Translations under genes and position numbers: made by a program
The notes under the pieces: generated by a model
Seen by the model: only the letters and a program-made list of their open reading frames with translations
Told to the model about the DNA's origin: nothing
Database searches by the model: none
Shown: positions 46,283-55,495 of the stretch, piece by piece
Position numbering within the stretch: the stretch's first letter is position 1
Layout of the letters: each line of letters opens with the position of its first letter
Assembly (NCBI RefSeq): GCF_030655665.1
Contig: NZ_JAUSPQ010000008.1
Coordinates: 186,001-250,000 of the forward strand
Length of the DNA stretch: 64,000 nt
Reading direction: 5' to 3'
Source: Methanocorpusculum sp.
GTDB lineage: Archaea; Halobacteriota; Methanomicrobia; Methanomicrobiales; Methanocorpusculaceae

Positions 46283-46978
46283 ATGACCTTTGAACTCTCA
46301 GAAGATATTCTCGAAGCAATACTCAATACCGGAAAAGAAACGGTAAAGGTTTCGAATCTGGAAGATCTGGCACACGGTGACACTGAAGGGCTCAGCAAAG
46401 CGGTCACCTGTCTCAAAGACAAAGGGTATCTCACCGAGTCTGCCCGTGGACTTTCTCTCACAGATAAGGGAACCGTGAAGGCAGCGCAGGTTGCGCGCAA
46501 ACATGCGGTCCTGACCAGTTTTCTCACCGACGTTCTTGGTACCGAACCGGATCATGCATCAAAAGAGGCATGCCTCATGGAACACAGCATCTCCTCGGAG
46601 ACGATCGAGCGTCTCGACACGTTTCTGGAAAAGCGCGGTCCGGGACACAAAACTGGTCGGGGAAGAGGGTGGAGGCGTGCTGCCCATCTGGAAACGAGCA
46701 GTCCAGTCGAGCATGAAGGACATGCCGGACTCACGAAACGAAATCCCATCGTCTCCCTATCTGAGTGCGAGGAAGGTTCCCTCCTGCATGTTTCCATGAT
46801 CCGGTGCTTTGCCAAACACCGTCGTCTCATTGATCTCGGGGTCATTCCCGGCGAACTGATAACACTCAGACGCAAGCTCGACAATAATGCGGTCGTAATA
46901 ACCGTCAAAGGATGCGATATCGCCTTAAGTCCCGAGGTCGCCGAGAATATTATGGTCGAGCGGTGCAACACGCAATGA
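46283..46978 (+). CDS. feoA: DtxR-like regulator fused to a FeoA domain
   Basis: Residues 1-75 of the 231 read as a winged-helix domain (Leu-Glu-Asp-Leu-Ala then Val-Thr-Cys-Leu-Lys-Asp-Lys-Gly-Tyr-Leu and Leu-Thr-Asp-Lys-Gly). Residues 76-115 include the metal-linked dimer helix of DtxR/MntR proteins (Ala-Ser-Lys-Glu-Ala-Cys-Leu-Met-Glu-His). Residues 155-228 are an SH3-like FeoA domain with Leu-Ile-Asp-Leu-Gly-Val-Ile-Pro-Gly and a terminal Ile-Ala-Leu-Ser-Pro-Glu-Val-Ala. It should sense Fe(II) and regulate or assist FeoB, whose gene overlaps by four bases. A His and Arg-rich linker lies between the domains. Confidence 0.82.
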   Translation: MTFELSEDILEAILNTGKETVKVSNLEDLAHGDTEGLSKAVTCLKDKGYLTESARGLSLTDKGTVKAAQVARKHAVLTSFLTDVLGTEPDHASKEACLMEHSISSETIERLDTFLEKRGPGHKTGRGRGWRRAAHLETSSPVEHEGHAGLTKRNPIVSLSECEEGSLLHVSMIRCFAKHRRLIDLGVIPGELITLRRKLDNNAVVITVKGCDIALSPEVAENIMVERCNTQ

Positions 46979-48849
46979 TGCGCCGGGCAGTTCTGATCGG
47001 GAACCCCAGTGTTGGGAAATCCCTCATCTTCAACCACCTGACCGGTCTTGGTGTTGAGGTGAGCAATTATCCGGGAACCACTGTCGGCCTGATGACGGGT
47101 ATTGTCCGCTACAACGAGACGGAGTTTTCTCTCACTGACCTCCCGGGCATCTATTCTCTTTCAGGAAGATCCGATGAGGAAAAACTCGTCAGAGAGTATC
47201 TGGTCACCGGAGACGCGGATCTCATCGTGGCGGTTTTGGATGCCAAACATCTCGAGCGGAATCTGTATCTTCTGTTGCAGGCAGCCGAGATCAGAAAACC
47301 TCTGGTGATCGTGCTCAATATGATGGATGATGCCCGGTCCGCCGGGAAGATCATCGATGCCGATGCGCTTTCGAAAAAGTTCGGCGTTCCGGTGATCGAG
47401 ACAATTGCGACCGAAGGAAAAAATCTGGAAAAAATCGCCGACTATGTGATCGGTGATAAACTTCCGGTTCCCGGGATCGTTCCGCGATACGATCATCACA
47501 TCGAAGCGGCGGCAAAAAGCCTGCAGAAGTATCACAATCTTTCGGAAGCAGAGTCAATGTTTGCTCTGGAAAATGTTCCTCTGAGCACTCTTTCCCCCGA
47601 GGTGATGGAAAGTGCCGCGGTCATATCATCCGAGATCGAAAAACGGCACATGATGTCGCCCGATCAGATCATTGGAGCAAACCGGCACAACACGGCAAAG
47701 ACCATCTCCGAAGAGGTGACGACCTTATCTCCGCCAAAGAAACGCCGCGATCTCGACTCCCTCTTAACGAGGGGATTTCCCGGTGTTCCCATTTTGATCA
47801 TCACGATGGTCGGCATCCTTGGGGTCGTTTTTCTTCTGGGAGGATTTCTGGAAGAAGCTATCATAAGCGTGATGACGACGTATCTTCTGAATCCGTTCCA
47901 CGCTCTGAACCTGGCGCCGTTTCTGGATACGGTGGGCAGTGCAGTGATTCTCGCCCTCATGTCGGGTCTTGGAATTGCGTTTCCCTATGTGTTTCTGTTC
48001 TACATCTTCATCTCGATTTTAGAGGACACCGGATATCTGACCAGAGCCGCGTTCCTTGCGGACCGGGGAATGCACAGGCTCGGTCTCCATGGTCAGGGGC
48101 TCATCCCGCTCGTTCTCTCTTTTGGCTGCAGTGTCCCTGCGATCATGAGCACACGTTTTCTCCCGACCAGGCGTGAACGTGTCATTGCCTCTGTTCTTGT
48201 GACGATGCTTCCCTGCTCAGCGAGGACCGTTGTGATATCCGGGATCGTTGCTTCCTTCATTGGGTTCGGCGCCGCATTTTCCATCTATGGGATCGTTTTC
48301 ATTCTGGTTTTTGTTCTCGGCTGTGTTCTTTCCCGGATCACACCGGGTGAACAGTATGGAATGATCCTCGAGATGGCTCAGCTTCGCCGGCCGATTCCGA
48401 AGTATGTTGTCCGAAAAGCATGGATGCGTGTCAGCGAGTTCCTGTACATCGCTATGCCGCTTTTGCTGATCAGCAGTGTGTTTCTGGGGATCTTCGAGTA
48501 CCTGGGACTTGTCACGATGTTCGAGTCGTTCATCGATCCGATCTCCACCGCAGTCCTCGGGCTGCCCGGATTTGCGTTCACCGCTCTCATGTTTGGGATC
48601 CTTCGAAAAGAGATGGCCTTTGAAACACTCGCGATCATGGGGGGAACGACCGATCTTGCCTCCATCCTTTCGAGCAGTCAGCTCTATATTTTCGCTCTGG
48701 TGTGCGTTCTCTTCGTTCCGTGTATCTCTACGATAGCCGTTCTCATGAGGGAAATTGGGGTAAAAGCGGCCGCTCTTATCACGGTGTTCACTCTTTTGCT
48801 CGGCACTTCCCTTGGGGCACTTCTGCATTTTGTTTTCATGCTGTTTTGA
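46975..48849 (+). CDS. feoB: Ferrous iron transport protein B
   Basis: A 624-residue Fe(II) transporter with an N-terminal G domain. The ATG at 46975 overlaps the feoA stop. The P-loop Gly-Asn-Pro-Ser-Val-Gly-Lys-Ser is at 9-16, Asp-Leu-Pro-Gly near 55-58 and the Asn-Met-Met-Asp base-recognition motif near 116-119. About 8-10 transmembrane spans follow from residue 260. They include two Gly/Cys-containing gates: Leu-Ser-Phe-Gly-Cys-Ser-Val-Pro-Ala near 380-388 and a Leu-Pro-Cys-Ser-Ala-Arg segment near 412-417. It forms one operon with the DtxR-FeoA gene. Confidence 0.95.
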   Translation: MMRRAVLIGNPSVGKSLIFNHLTGLGVEVSNYPGTTVGLMTGIVRYNETEFSLTDLPGIYSLSGRSDEEKLVREYLVTGDADLIVAVLDAKHLERNLYLLLQAAEIRKPLVIVLNMMDDARSAGKIIDADALSKKFGVPVIETIATEGKNLEKIADYVIGDKLPVPGIVPRYDHHIEAAAKSLQKYHNLSEAESMFALENVPLSTLSPEVMESAAVISSEIEKRHMMSPDQIIGANRHNTAKTISEEVTTLSPPKKRRDLDSLLTRGFPGVPILIITMVGILGVVFLLGGFLEEAIISVMTTYLLNPFHALNLAPFLDTVGSAVILALMSGLGIAFPYVFLFYIFISILEDTGYLTRAAFLADRGMHRLGLHGQGLIPLVLSFGCSVPAIMSTRFLPTRRERVIASVLVTMLPCSARTVVISGIVASFIGFGAAFSIYGIVFILVFVLGCVLSRITPGEQYGMILEMAQLRRPIPKYVVRKAWMRVSEFLYIAMPLLLISSVFLGIFEYLGLVTMFESFIDPISTAVLGLPGFAFTALMFGILRKEMAFETLAIMGGTTDLASILSSSQLYIFALVCVLFVPCISTIAVLMREIGVKAAALITVFTLLLGTSLGALLHFVFMLF

Positions 48850-48912
48850 GGGAGAGATTCCCTCTCCTTCTCAATAAAAATAACATGGACGAGAGCCAAC
48901 AGATGAGTAACA

Positions 48913-49671
48913 ATGCTGACTTTTATCGGGCTTGGCCTCTTTGACGAATCTGACGTATCGGTCCGTGGTATGGATGCTATCAAATCCGCCGACACGGTGT
49001 TTCTGGAAGTGTATACCTCGGTTCTGACCGGTGCCCCGATCGAACGGCTCGAAGCGTTCTACGGAAAAAAGATCACGCCTCTGTACCGGGAAGATGTGGA
49101 GATCCATGCAGATAAGATCCTCGATGCCGCCGAGTTCGGACACGCGGTTTTTCTGACTGCCGGCGATTCAATGATTGCGACGACCCATTCGGATCTTCGT
49201 ATCCGGGCGGCTGATCGAAACATTCAGACAAAAATCATTCACGGTGCCTCGATAACGACCGCGGTCTGCGGTCTTTCCGGTCTGCAGAACTACCGGTTCG
49301 GCAAATCCGTTTCTGTTCCCTTCCCGTACGGGAAATGGTTCCCGATGACCCCGATAGAGGTCATTTCGGCAAATCTGAAGGAAAATCTCCACACACTGGT
49401 GTTTCTTGATATCCAGAAGGACAAGGAACGTTACATGAAGATTTCCGAGGCCGTCGATCTGTTGGAAGAGCAGGCACGCCGCGTGGGTGCCGAAATCCCG
49501 TTATATGTCGGTATCGCCCGTGCGGGTTCTCCCGACCCGGCGGTCCATGCAGGAAGTGCCGAGGAGATGAAAACCTTTGACTTCGGCTCCCCTCTGCATA
49601 TTCTCATTGTCCCGGCAAAACTTCACGATATCGAGCGGGAGTATCTTGAGAGGTTTGCGGGTCTATGCTGA
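48913..49671 (+). CDS. dphB: Diphthine synthase
   Basis: A 252-residue methyltransferase that trimethylates the modified histidine of elongation factor 2 on the way to diphthamide. It has the Gly-Leu-Gly-Leu-Phe-Asp start (6-11), an early Glu-Val-Tyr-Thr-Ser segment near 32-36, a [11 protein letters not shown] segment near 82-92 and a Phe-Pro-Tyr-Gly-Lys-Trp segment. These are the tetrapyrrole-methylase-like DphB signatures. Length is normal. Its stop overlaps the start of the DUF357 gene by seven bases. Confidence 0.94.
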   Translation: MLTFIGLGLFDESDVSVRGMDAIKSADTVFLEVYTSVLTGAPIERLEAFYGKKITPLYREDVEIHADKILDAAEFGHAVFLTAGDSMIATTHSDLRIRAADRNIQTKIIHGASITTAVCGLSGLQNYRFGKSVSVPFPYGKWFPMTPIEVISANLKENLHTLVFLDIQKDKERYMKISEAVDLLEEQARRVGAEIPLYVGIARAGSPDPAVHAGSAEEMKTFDFGSPLHILIVPAKLHDIEREYLERFAGLC

Positions 49672-50225
49672 TCGATGCATACGGGAAAGTCTTTGCTAAG
49701 GATTCCGGTTCTGAGAAGACCGTTCCAAACAACACGGTTCTTGGACAGACCGCGGACGAGATCGCTAAGATGGTCTCCTGTTATGCCTCGGACGGCAGAG
49801 TTTTTTTCAAAAAAGGTGATCTGGTGAACGCGGCTGCCTCGTTTGCGTACGGGTACGGCTGGCTGGACGCGGGACGCTGTCTCGGGTACCTTGCGGGTTC
49901 GCCGTCGGCTCCTCCCGAGATCGACGAAAGCCTCCCGGAATCTCTTGCCGAGCATCTGACCGAGAAAACCTACCGGTATCAGAGAATGCTCACGAACGCG
50001 TTGGATGGAGTTACCCCCGCGCCCGATCCGGAGACCGCGATGTATGCTGCGGCCTCAACGATCCATGCGACAGGACACGCATATCTGACCCGGGGGACAA
50101 CTCATCTCCCGGACGACCTCATCAATGCTCTGGTGCTGTTTTCCTACGGATACGGCTGGCTTGACTGCGGGGTTCGTGCCGGTCTGTTTTCGATTTCCGG
50201 AGATCGGCATCTCTTCACCATTTAA
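49665..50225 (+). CDS. DUF357-family protein
   Basis: A 186-residue archaeal protein. Two related units can be seen: an [13 protein letters not shown] segment near 59-71 and [13 protein letters not shown] near 157-169. An internal duplication of a helical unit is therefore likely, one unit being the known DUF357 domain. Function is unknown. It is translated with dphB. Its 3' end overlaps the convergent aldehyde dehydrogenase gene by four bases. Confidence 0.8.
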   Translation: MLIDAYGKVFAKDSGSEKTVPNNTVLGQTADEIAKMVSCYASDGRVFFKKGDLVNAAASFAYGYGWLDAGRCLGYLAGSPSAPPEIDESLPESLAEHLTEKTYRYQRMLTNALDGVTPAPDPETAMYAAASTIHATGHAYLTRGTTHLPDDLINALVLFSYGYGWLDCGVRAGLFSISGDRHLFTI

Positions 50226-51565
50226 AACAGCATTTTACGCCACTTTTTTACGAGCTTCAGCGTTTTTTCGGTATACGGCGGATACCGGATTTTCGGGTCG
50301 GGTTTTGTTTTCCTGATGACGACCGTGCGTTTCCGGGTGAATGTTTCCAGCGAGTCCGTCTCGTGATATTTTCCCATCCCGCTTGTTCCGACTCCGCCAA
50401 AGGGTGCGTTCTGGTTTGCGACCTGCATCATAACATCATTGATGCAGGCTCCGCCTGACGGGTGATGATCGAGGAGGGTGTCACAGAAGGTTTTGTTCTC
50501 GGAAAAAATGTACAGAGCCAGCGGATCCTTTTTGATCAGCTGTTCAAGTTCATCTTTCCTATCCCAGGTGAGGACCGGAAGGATCGGACCGAAGATCTCA
50601 TTCTGCATGATCGTGTCGGACATACCGGCGGACAAAATCGTCGGCGCGACCTTTCTTCCGTTTGGATTGTGCTCTCCGGCACGGAAAATGAGATTGTCCG
50701 GTGTTTCAAATGAGACCAGACGGTCATATGCATCCATAGTGACGATTTTCCCATAGTCATCGTTTGTTGCCGGATTACTTCCGTAGAGGGTGACGATCTC
50801 TTCTTTGAGTTTTTTCACGAGTTGGTCCCGCATGGATATGTGTACCAGCAGATAGTCCGGGGCAATACAGGTCTGTCCAGAATTTGCAAACTTCCCCCAG
50901 GCGATCCGTTTTGCGGCTACAGGGATATCTGCCGTTTCATCGACGATACAGGCATTTTTCCCGCCAAGTTCCAGGGTCACCGGTGTGAAATGAGCCGCCG
51001 CCTTTTCAGCGATCATTTTTCCGGTATCTTTCCCTCCGGTGAAGAAGATGTAATCATACTGCGCATCCAGATCGACCTCATCCTCTACACTGACCCACTC
51101 TTCGGGGAATATTTCCGCAAGGATCGTCCTGATGATCTTCCCCGTCTCCGGGGATCTTCGGGATGTTTTTCCGATAATGACATTTCCCCCGGCGATGATA
51201 CCCGCAAGCGGGAGCATAAAGAGATTGAACGGATAATTCCACGGAGACAAAAGGAGAACAAGACCGAACGGGTCGTGACGGATAACTGTTTTTGCCGGGA
51301 AAATCAGCAAGGGGGAACGTACCTTATCCTGTTTCAGGAACTTTTTCGTGTGCTTGATCAGATAATCGATCTCGTGAAGGACAGGAGCTATCTCAAATGC
51401 GTATGCCTCGAAGGGACATTTCCCAAGATCAGCAAAAAGAGCCGCTGTGATCTCAGGTTCATGAGCCTCTATGGATGCCCGGAGTTTTTGCAGAGCGAGG
51501 AGTCTGCGCTGGATCGGGAGAGTATTGCCGGTGTTAAAAAAATACCGGTGAGCTTCAATAGACAT
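50222..51565 (-). CDS. Aldehyde dehydrogenase
   Basis: A 447-residue NAD(P)-dependent aldehyde dehydrogenase. The ATG at 51565 is preferred over a GTG at 51574, which has no ribosome site. The catalytic Cys233 lies in Phe-Ala-Asn-Ser-Gly-Gln-Thr-Cys, and Glu199 in Thr-Leu-Glu-Leu-Gly-Gly-Lys is the general base. A Ser-Pro-Trp-Asn-Tyr-Pro segment at 107-112 binds the cofactor, and Glu-Ile-Phe-Gly-Pro occurs late. It resembles the class 3/fatty aldehyde group in length and in lacking the N-terminal extension. A role in detoxifying aldehydes is inferred. It is a single gene. Confidence 0.92.
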   Translation of the reverse strand: MSIEAHRYFFNTGNTLPIQRRLLALQKLRASIEAHEPEITAALFADLGKCPFEAYAFEIAPVLHEIDYLIKHTKKFLKQDKVRSPLLIFPAKTVIRHDPFGLVLLLSPWNYPFNLFMLPLAGIIAGGNVIIGKTSRRSPETGKIIRTILAEIFPEEWVSVEDEVDLDAQYDYIFFTGGKDTGKMIAEKAAAHFTPVTLELGGKNACIVDETADIPVAAKRIAWGKFANSGQTCIAPDYLLVHISMRDQLVKKLKEEIVTLYGSNPATNDDYGKIVTMDAYDRLVSFETPDNLIFRAGEHNPNGRKVAPTILSAGMSDTIMQNEIFGPILPVLTWDRKDELEQLIKKDPLALYIFSENKTFCDTLLDHHPSGGACINDVMMQVANQNAPFGGVGTSGMGKYHETDSLETFTRKRTVVIRKTKPDPKIRYPPYTEKTLKLVKKWRKMLF

Positions 51566-51603
51566 ATGTTTCACTTTGTTTCACAAAAATAAAAAGGAAT
51601 CTA

Positions 51604-51825
51604 TCATTTTTCCAGAGCTTTGTGCAGAGAATGGATTCTCTGCCGGGCTGCTATCGTTTCCTCCTCTTCTTTTTCAAATGAGAGGGAGAGGATGTCGCCG
51701 ACGTTTGTGCCTGCCGGCAGGTTTTCCAGAGGAAAAATCCCAAGGGGTCTCTCGCCTTCTGGACCGCGAAGAAGGAGCGCGGCTTTGTTGTTTTCTATCT
51801 CATCCACGGTCACGAGCAGTTTCAT
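51604..51825 (-). CDS. DUF3006-family small protein
   Basis: This 73-residue protein shows a short beta-barrel-like pattern (Val-Thr-Val-Asp-Glu-Ile-Glu, then Ala-Ala-Leu-Leu-Leu, Gly-Asp-Ile-Leu-Ser-Leu-Ser-Phe) that matches DUF3006. Members are usually encoded next to a ComEC-like hydrolase, as here. The start overlaps the end of the hydrolase gene by four bases. Its function is unknown, perhaps an accessory to the hydrolase. Confidence 0.75.
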   Translation of the reverse strand: MKLLVTVDEIENNKAALLLRGPEGERPLGIFPLENLPAGTNVGDILSLSFEKEEEETIAARQRIHSLHKALEK

Positions 51826-52832
51826 ACCCGGACCCCGTCTCCCGACACGAGAATATTTTCTGCGATATGTTCGTTTCTGGTGACAACGGAGTAGACCGAT
51901 CCGTCGGTCGTCACGACCACATCACCGTCAAGATCGGTCCGGTAGATGTGGTCGGTGTATTTTGCGAACAGTGTCAGGGCTTCGATATGCGGATGACCGT
52001 AATCGTTGTCTGCACCAAGACTCATGACGATAACGTTCGGGCTGACTGCTTTGAGGAACGCATCGGTGGATGAGGTGGAGCTTCCGTGATGACCTGCCTT
52101 GAGTATCTCCGCATCAACTGCCGTGCCTGTAGAGAGAATATATGCCTCGGCTTTTTTACCGGCATCCCCGGTGAGAATAAATGAGACATTACCGTAAGTT
52201 ACGTTGAGAACGATGGAATTTTCGTTGATATCGGGAGAAGCTCCGGTCATGATGAGATCATGCGGGGGTGAGACGATCTCGATCGTTACGCCGTACCAGG
52301 GATTCGTGATCTGATCCCCTTCTCTGACGATAGTATAACTAATATTTTCATCAGAGATGTACTGCTGGAGATTTTCATACGTCGCGGATGTATGTTCAAC
52401 CCCGTTGTCATAGACAACGCCGACGTCATAGGTCGCGAGAACATCCTTTGCCGAACCGATATGGTCATAGTCCTGATGGGTGATCAGCAGAAACTCTAAT
52501 CTTTCGACGCCAAGCGAATCAAGGTAAGCGAATATCGCCGAGCGCGATTCGCGGATCGAAGGGGACATTGTCTCACCTGCGTCAATCAATGCATACATTC
52601 CGTCTTTGGAGAGAAGGATAGCATCTCCCTGTCCGATATCGATGACATGCATGGAAAAGGCGTGCTCATCGGTGACCAGCGGTGCGAGCGGGGTCGAACT
52701 GCCATATCCGCTGAGTTCAGCTCCTCCATAGATCACCACAACTGCGATAATAAGCAGACCGCAGATGAGGCTGGTGATCTTCTTATGGGTCGTACCGGAT
52801 GAACTTCGTTTTTTGCCTGATCTCTTTGCCAT
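51822..52832 (-). CDS. Secreted or membrane-anchored MBL-fold hydrolase (ComEC-like domain)
   Basis: A 336-residue protein with a basic N-terminus and one transmembrane span (about 19-37), so the catalytic part is outside the membrane or anchored to it. The metallo-beta-lactamase site is seen as Thr-His-Gln-Asp-Tyr-Asp-His at 118-124, with an earlier Gly-Gln-Gly-Asp-Ala-Ile at 67-72, a Thr-Gly-Asp-Ala-Gly segment near 221 and Gly-His-His-Gly-Ser near 247-251. This is the free-standing relative of the C-terminal ComEC domain, thought to act on nucleic acid. DUF3006 is encoded downstream with a four-base overlap. Confidence 0.85.
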   Translation of the reverse strand: MAKRSGKKRSSSGTTHKKITSLICGLLIIAVVVIYGGAELSGYGSSTPLAPLVTDEHAFSMHVIDIGQGDAILLSKDGMYALIDAGETMSPSIRESRSAIFAYLDSLGVERLEFLLITHQDYDHIGSAKDVLATYDVGVVYDNGVEHTSATYENLQQYISDENISYTIVREGDQITNPWYGVTIEIVSPPHDLIMTGASPDINENSIVLNVTYGNVSFILTGDAGKKAEAYILSTGTAVDAEILKAGHHGSSTSSTDAFLKAVSPNVIVMSLGADNDYGHPHIEALTLFAKYTDHIYRTDLDGDVVVTTDGSVYSVVTRNEHIAENILVSGDGVRV

Positions 52833-52886
52833 ATGTGGTAAGAGTATGAACGCGGAAGAAAAAAAGAGCGTGGTTGAGATTATGGG

Positions 52887-54473
52887 TTACGCGTTTTTAC
52901 GTGATCCCGCGGTCCAGGAAAAGATCATCGCGAGGACTAAAACGACGAGTGCGGCAATAATGGTCCCGTCCATCATCTGGAGGAAGGAGGCCGCGTAGTC
53001 GTCCGAAACTCCTGCAAGGAAGATGTTTTTCAGAATGGAAACGATACCGATCGAGATCGCCATTCCAAGCATCCTGGTCGTAGAAAGGGTCCCGGACGCC
53101 ATGCCGAATTCCTGATGCGTCACCGAGTTCATGATCGCCGTACTGTTCGGCGTGACGAATATGGCGATACCCACACCGAAGAATGCCTGAACGGCGATCA
53201 TACTCCAGATCGCAGTCTCGGTCCCGCAGGTGAGAAGAACGATCATTCCTATACTGATGATGAGAAGTCCCGTGGTCGTTGCATATTTTGGCGGGGCATG
53301 TTTGATGAGCCGGTCGATTGTGGTGAGGATCAGAGAGCCGATACCAAATGCTGCGATACTTGCACAGAGGATCGCACCGATCAACCAGACCGGTTCAGCG
53401 GAGGCGGCACCCATAAAGAATGCTCCTGCAATACCGACAATGGTGAGAAGTGCGCCGAATACGAGAAGCCATCTGGGCAGAAGGTGATCATAGAATCTGC
53501 CTGCCACGATCGTGAAGAGCACAAGGATCAGTCCCTGCGTGGTGACGATGAGAGCACGGGGCAGTGCGTCCGTGATCCCCCAGACATTTGTCATATAGAG
53601 CGAGACAAGGGAACCCATTGCATAGATCGCCACATAATACAGCAGGTTTGCGGAGTTATTGAAGGTGAATCCTCTGTTGTGGAGGATCAGGTTGATTGGA
53701 ATAAGGGGATTCGCATTTCTCTTTTCATAGAAGAAGAAGGCAATCAAAAGAAAGATCCCGGAGATAAGAAGTGCGAGTGCTTCTGTGTTGGGCTGTTTGG
53801 AAAATCCGTAGAGGGCAAGACCCATGCCCACCATGAAGAGGATCGCGCCGATCCAGTCATATCGTCCCGTATCTGTCGGGTGGTCTTTTGGAATGAAGGG
53901 AATTGCAAGAATGAAGGAAAGAAGTGCAACCGGACAGAGGATAAGATACACCATCGACCAGCCGAAGACATCGGTAAGGGCCCCGGCAAGCAGAGGTCCG
54001 GCGAGTTGTCCCATGAATACTCCGGTCATGGCCAATCCGATCGCGGTACCACGGAGTTCGACTTTCACTGCCGAAGCAAGCAAAGCTATCGCGGTTCCAA
54101 ACATCAGCGCATTTCCGATTCCCTCGATTGTGCGCATGGCAAGGACCATTTCGCCTGAAGTTGACATGCCAACACCGAGAGATCCTATGCCGAGCAGAAG
54201 GACACCTATGCAGAAGAACCACTTCTTGCTGAATTTATCGGCAAGTCTTGCCGCAGGAATAAGAAAAATCGTGGACGTGAGCAGGTATACAGTAAGGATC
54301 CAACCGTAAAGACCCCAGTAGTCTGGTCCCATCGTATATCCCAGCCCATTAAGCATATTTGGGAGGGCGATGTTTGTCGCTTCTCCGATAAACGGGGGCA
54401 AAAAACAGGCAATTCCGACTGTTATTGCAATTAAATATTGTTTTGCACTCAGACGTAATGTTTCCATATACAT
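52887..54473 (-). CDS. MFS drug-efflux transporter, 14-span (DHA2-like)
   Basis: A 528-residue membrane protein with about 14 hydrophobic segments, typical of the DHA2 drug:H+ antiporter group. The conserved loop motif Ala-Arg-Leu-Ala-Asp-Lys-Phe-Ser-Lys-Lys near 74-83 follows the second span. A Gly-Pro-Leu-Leu-Ala-Gly-Ala segment (motif C-like) is near 160. The start may be the third codon (ATG at 54467). The substrate cannot be told from sequence. It is a single gene between the MBL and zinc-finger genes. Confidence 0.88.
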   Translation of the reverse strand: MYMETLRLSAKQYLIAITVGIACFLPPFIGEATNIALPNMLNGLGYTMGPDYWGLYGWILTVYLLTSTIFLIPAARLADKFSKKWFFCIGVLLLGIGSLGVGMSTSGEMVLAMRTIEGIGNALMFGTAIALLASAVKVELRGTAIGLAMTGVFMGQLAGPLLAGALTDVFGWSMVYLILCPVALLSFILAIPFIPKDHPTDTGRYDWIGAILFMVGMGLALYGFSKQPNTEALALLISGIFLLIAFFFYEKRNANPLIPINLILHNRGFTFNNSANLLYYVAIYAMGSLVSLYMTNVWGITDALPRALIVTTQGLILVLFTIVAGRFYDHLLPRWLLVFGALLTIVGIAGAFFMGAASAEPVWLIGAILCASIAAFGIGSLILTTIDRLIKHAPPKYATTTGLLIISIGMIVLLTCGTETAIWSMIAVQAFFGVGIAIFVTPNSTAIMNSVTHQEFGMASGTLSTTRMLGMAISIGIVSILKNIFLAGVSDDYAASFLQMMDGTIIAALVVLVLAMIFSWTAGSRKNA

Positions 54474-54539
54474 CTTTATTGTTTTTTGGATGTATTAATG
54501 GATATTCATTTTGTGTTGTTACTCAAAAAAGAGTTGTTG

Positions 54540-55343
54540 TTAATAATTTCTGCGTCCATTACTGATGATGTCGTCAGCACGTTTCTCATCCAGGCCGGGC
54601 GAAAGAGATCGCCATTCGCTTTTGATCTCCCGTTCATCTGCAGGATCACGGTATTTCATCAGCGTTGTTACGGCACGCATGCAGGTTTTACAAAGGGGAA
54701 CGGTGTTCTCCGTATCCGACTCGCTCCCGAATCTGAACTGCGGATGCGGGACCGCCGAATCCGCTCCACACAGGTAACAGACGTTTGGGTGATATCTCAC
54801 CGTCAGTTTTTTTGGTTTCGGTTTTTCTTCGACGAAGAAATGAGCCGGTTCTTCTGCTGATCTTCTAATCTTCGGTTGGTCTGCGATGAACGGTTGAGAC
54901 TTCGGATATTTTTCTTCAAAGGATTCTGCATCGGGAATTGCCGGCTCGTTCATCTCCAGAGGTTCTACCTCAAAGATGTCATCTTCATGGATATCCGTCC
55001 CCGCATGATAGTATTTTTCCGTATCAGGTATCCCGGAATCATCTATGATCGGGAAGTTATTCTCATATCCGGATTTCTTTGCCGGACCGGACGCTTTTGG
55101 CGATTTCTTCTGCCCGAAGATCCCTGAAAAAAGTCCTCGTTTTTTTGGTTTGTCCGATGCTCCGCTTGCCGTCAAAGCATCGGTATAGCCGTCAGATACG
55201 GGTGTATAATCCATTTCATCGTAGACACTCGATGAACCGGTATGTCCTTTCGACCCGAGAACCGTATTGTCTTTCTTCGCCTTTTTTGGTTTTTCACTGC
55301 CAATCGACCCGCCTAGCGGATCAAACTCTTTTTTCCGTGCCAA
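54540..55343 (-). CDS. Protein with disordered N-terminus and C-terminal zinc-binding segment
   Basis: The 267-residue product starts at TTG; AAAGGAGGT at 55349-55357 lies five bases before it, so the unusual start is well supported. Residues 1-180 are rich in Lys, Asp, Ser and Pro and likely unstructured, with repeated Lys-Lys blocks. Residues 190-235 contain two CxxC pairs (Cys-Tyr-Leu-Cys near 191-194 and Cys-Lys-Thr-Cys near 220-223) that should bind zinc in a small HNH-like or treble-clef finger. There is no family name I can give. It is divergent from the ABC transporter genes. Confidence 0.6.
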   Translation of the reverse strand: MARKKEFDPLGGSIGSEKPKKAKKDNTVLGSKGHTGSSSVYDEMDYTPVSDGYTDALTASGASDKPKKRGLFSGIFGQKKSPKASGPAKKSGYENNFPIIDDSGIPDTEKYYHAGTDIHEDDIFEVEPLEMNEPAIPDAESFEEKYPKSQPFIADQPKIRRSAEEPAHFFVEEKPKPKKLTVRYHPNVCYLCGADSAVPHPQFRFGSESDTENTVPLCKTCMRAVTTLMKYRDPADEREIKSEWRSLSPGLDEKRADDIISNGRRNY

Positions 55344-55495
55344 ATGATACCTCCTTTGTGTGATGATATTTATTCCCGAGGTATTAATACCTCACCCAGA
55401 GAATCTCCCTCTCATTTTGTTAATAGTACCTGTTTAACTTTTCAGAATTGACTGTGAATACTTAATATCTCTTTGGGATGTAAATATTATGACTT

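Noticed and set aside
53115-54158. 347-codon frame opposite the MFS transporter
   Set aside because: It is rich in His, Arg and Cys with no fold pattern, as expected for the antisense of membrane-protein codons.
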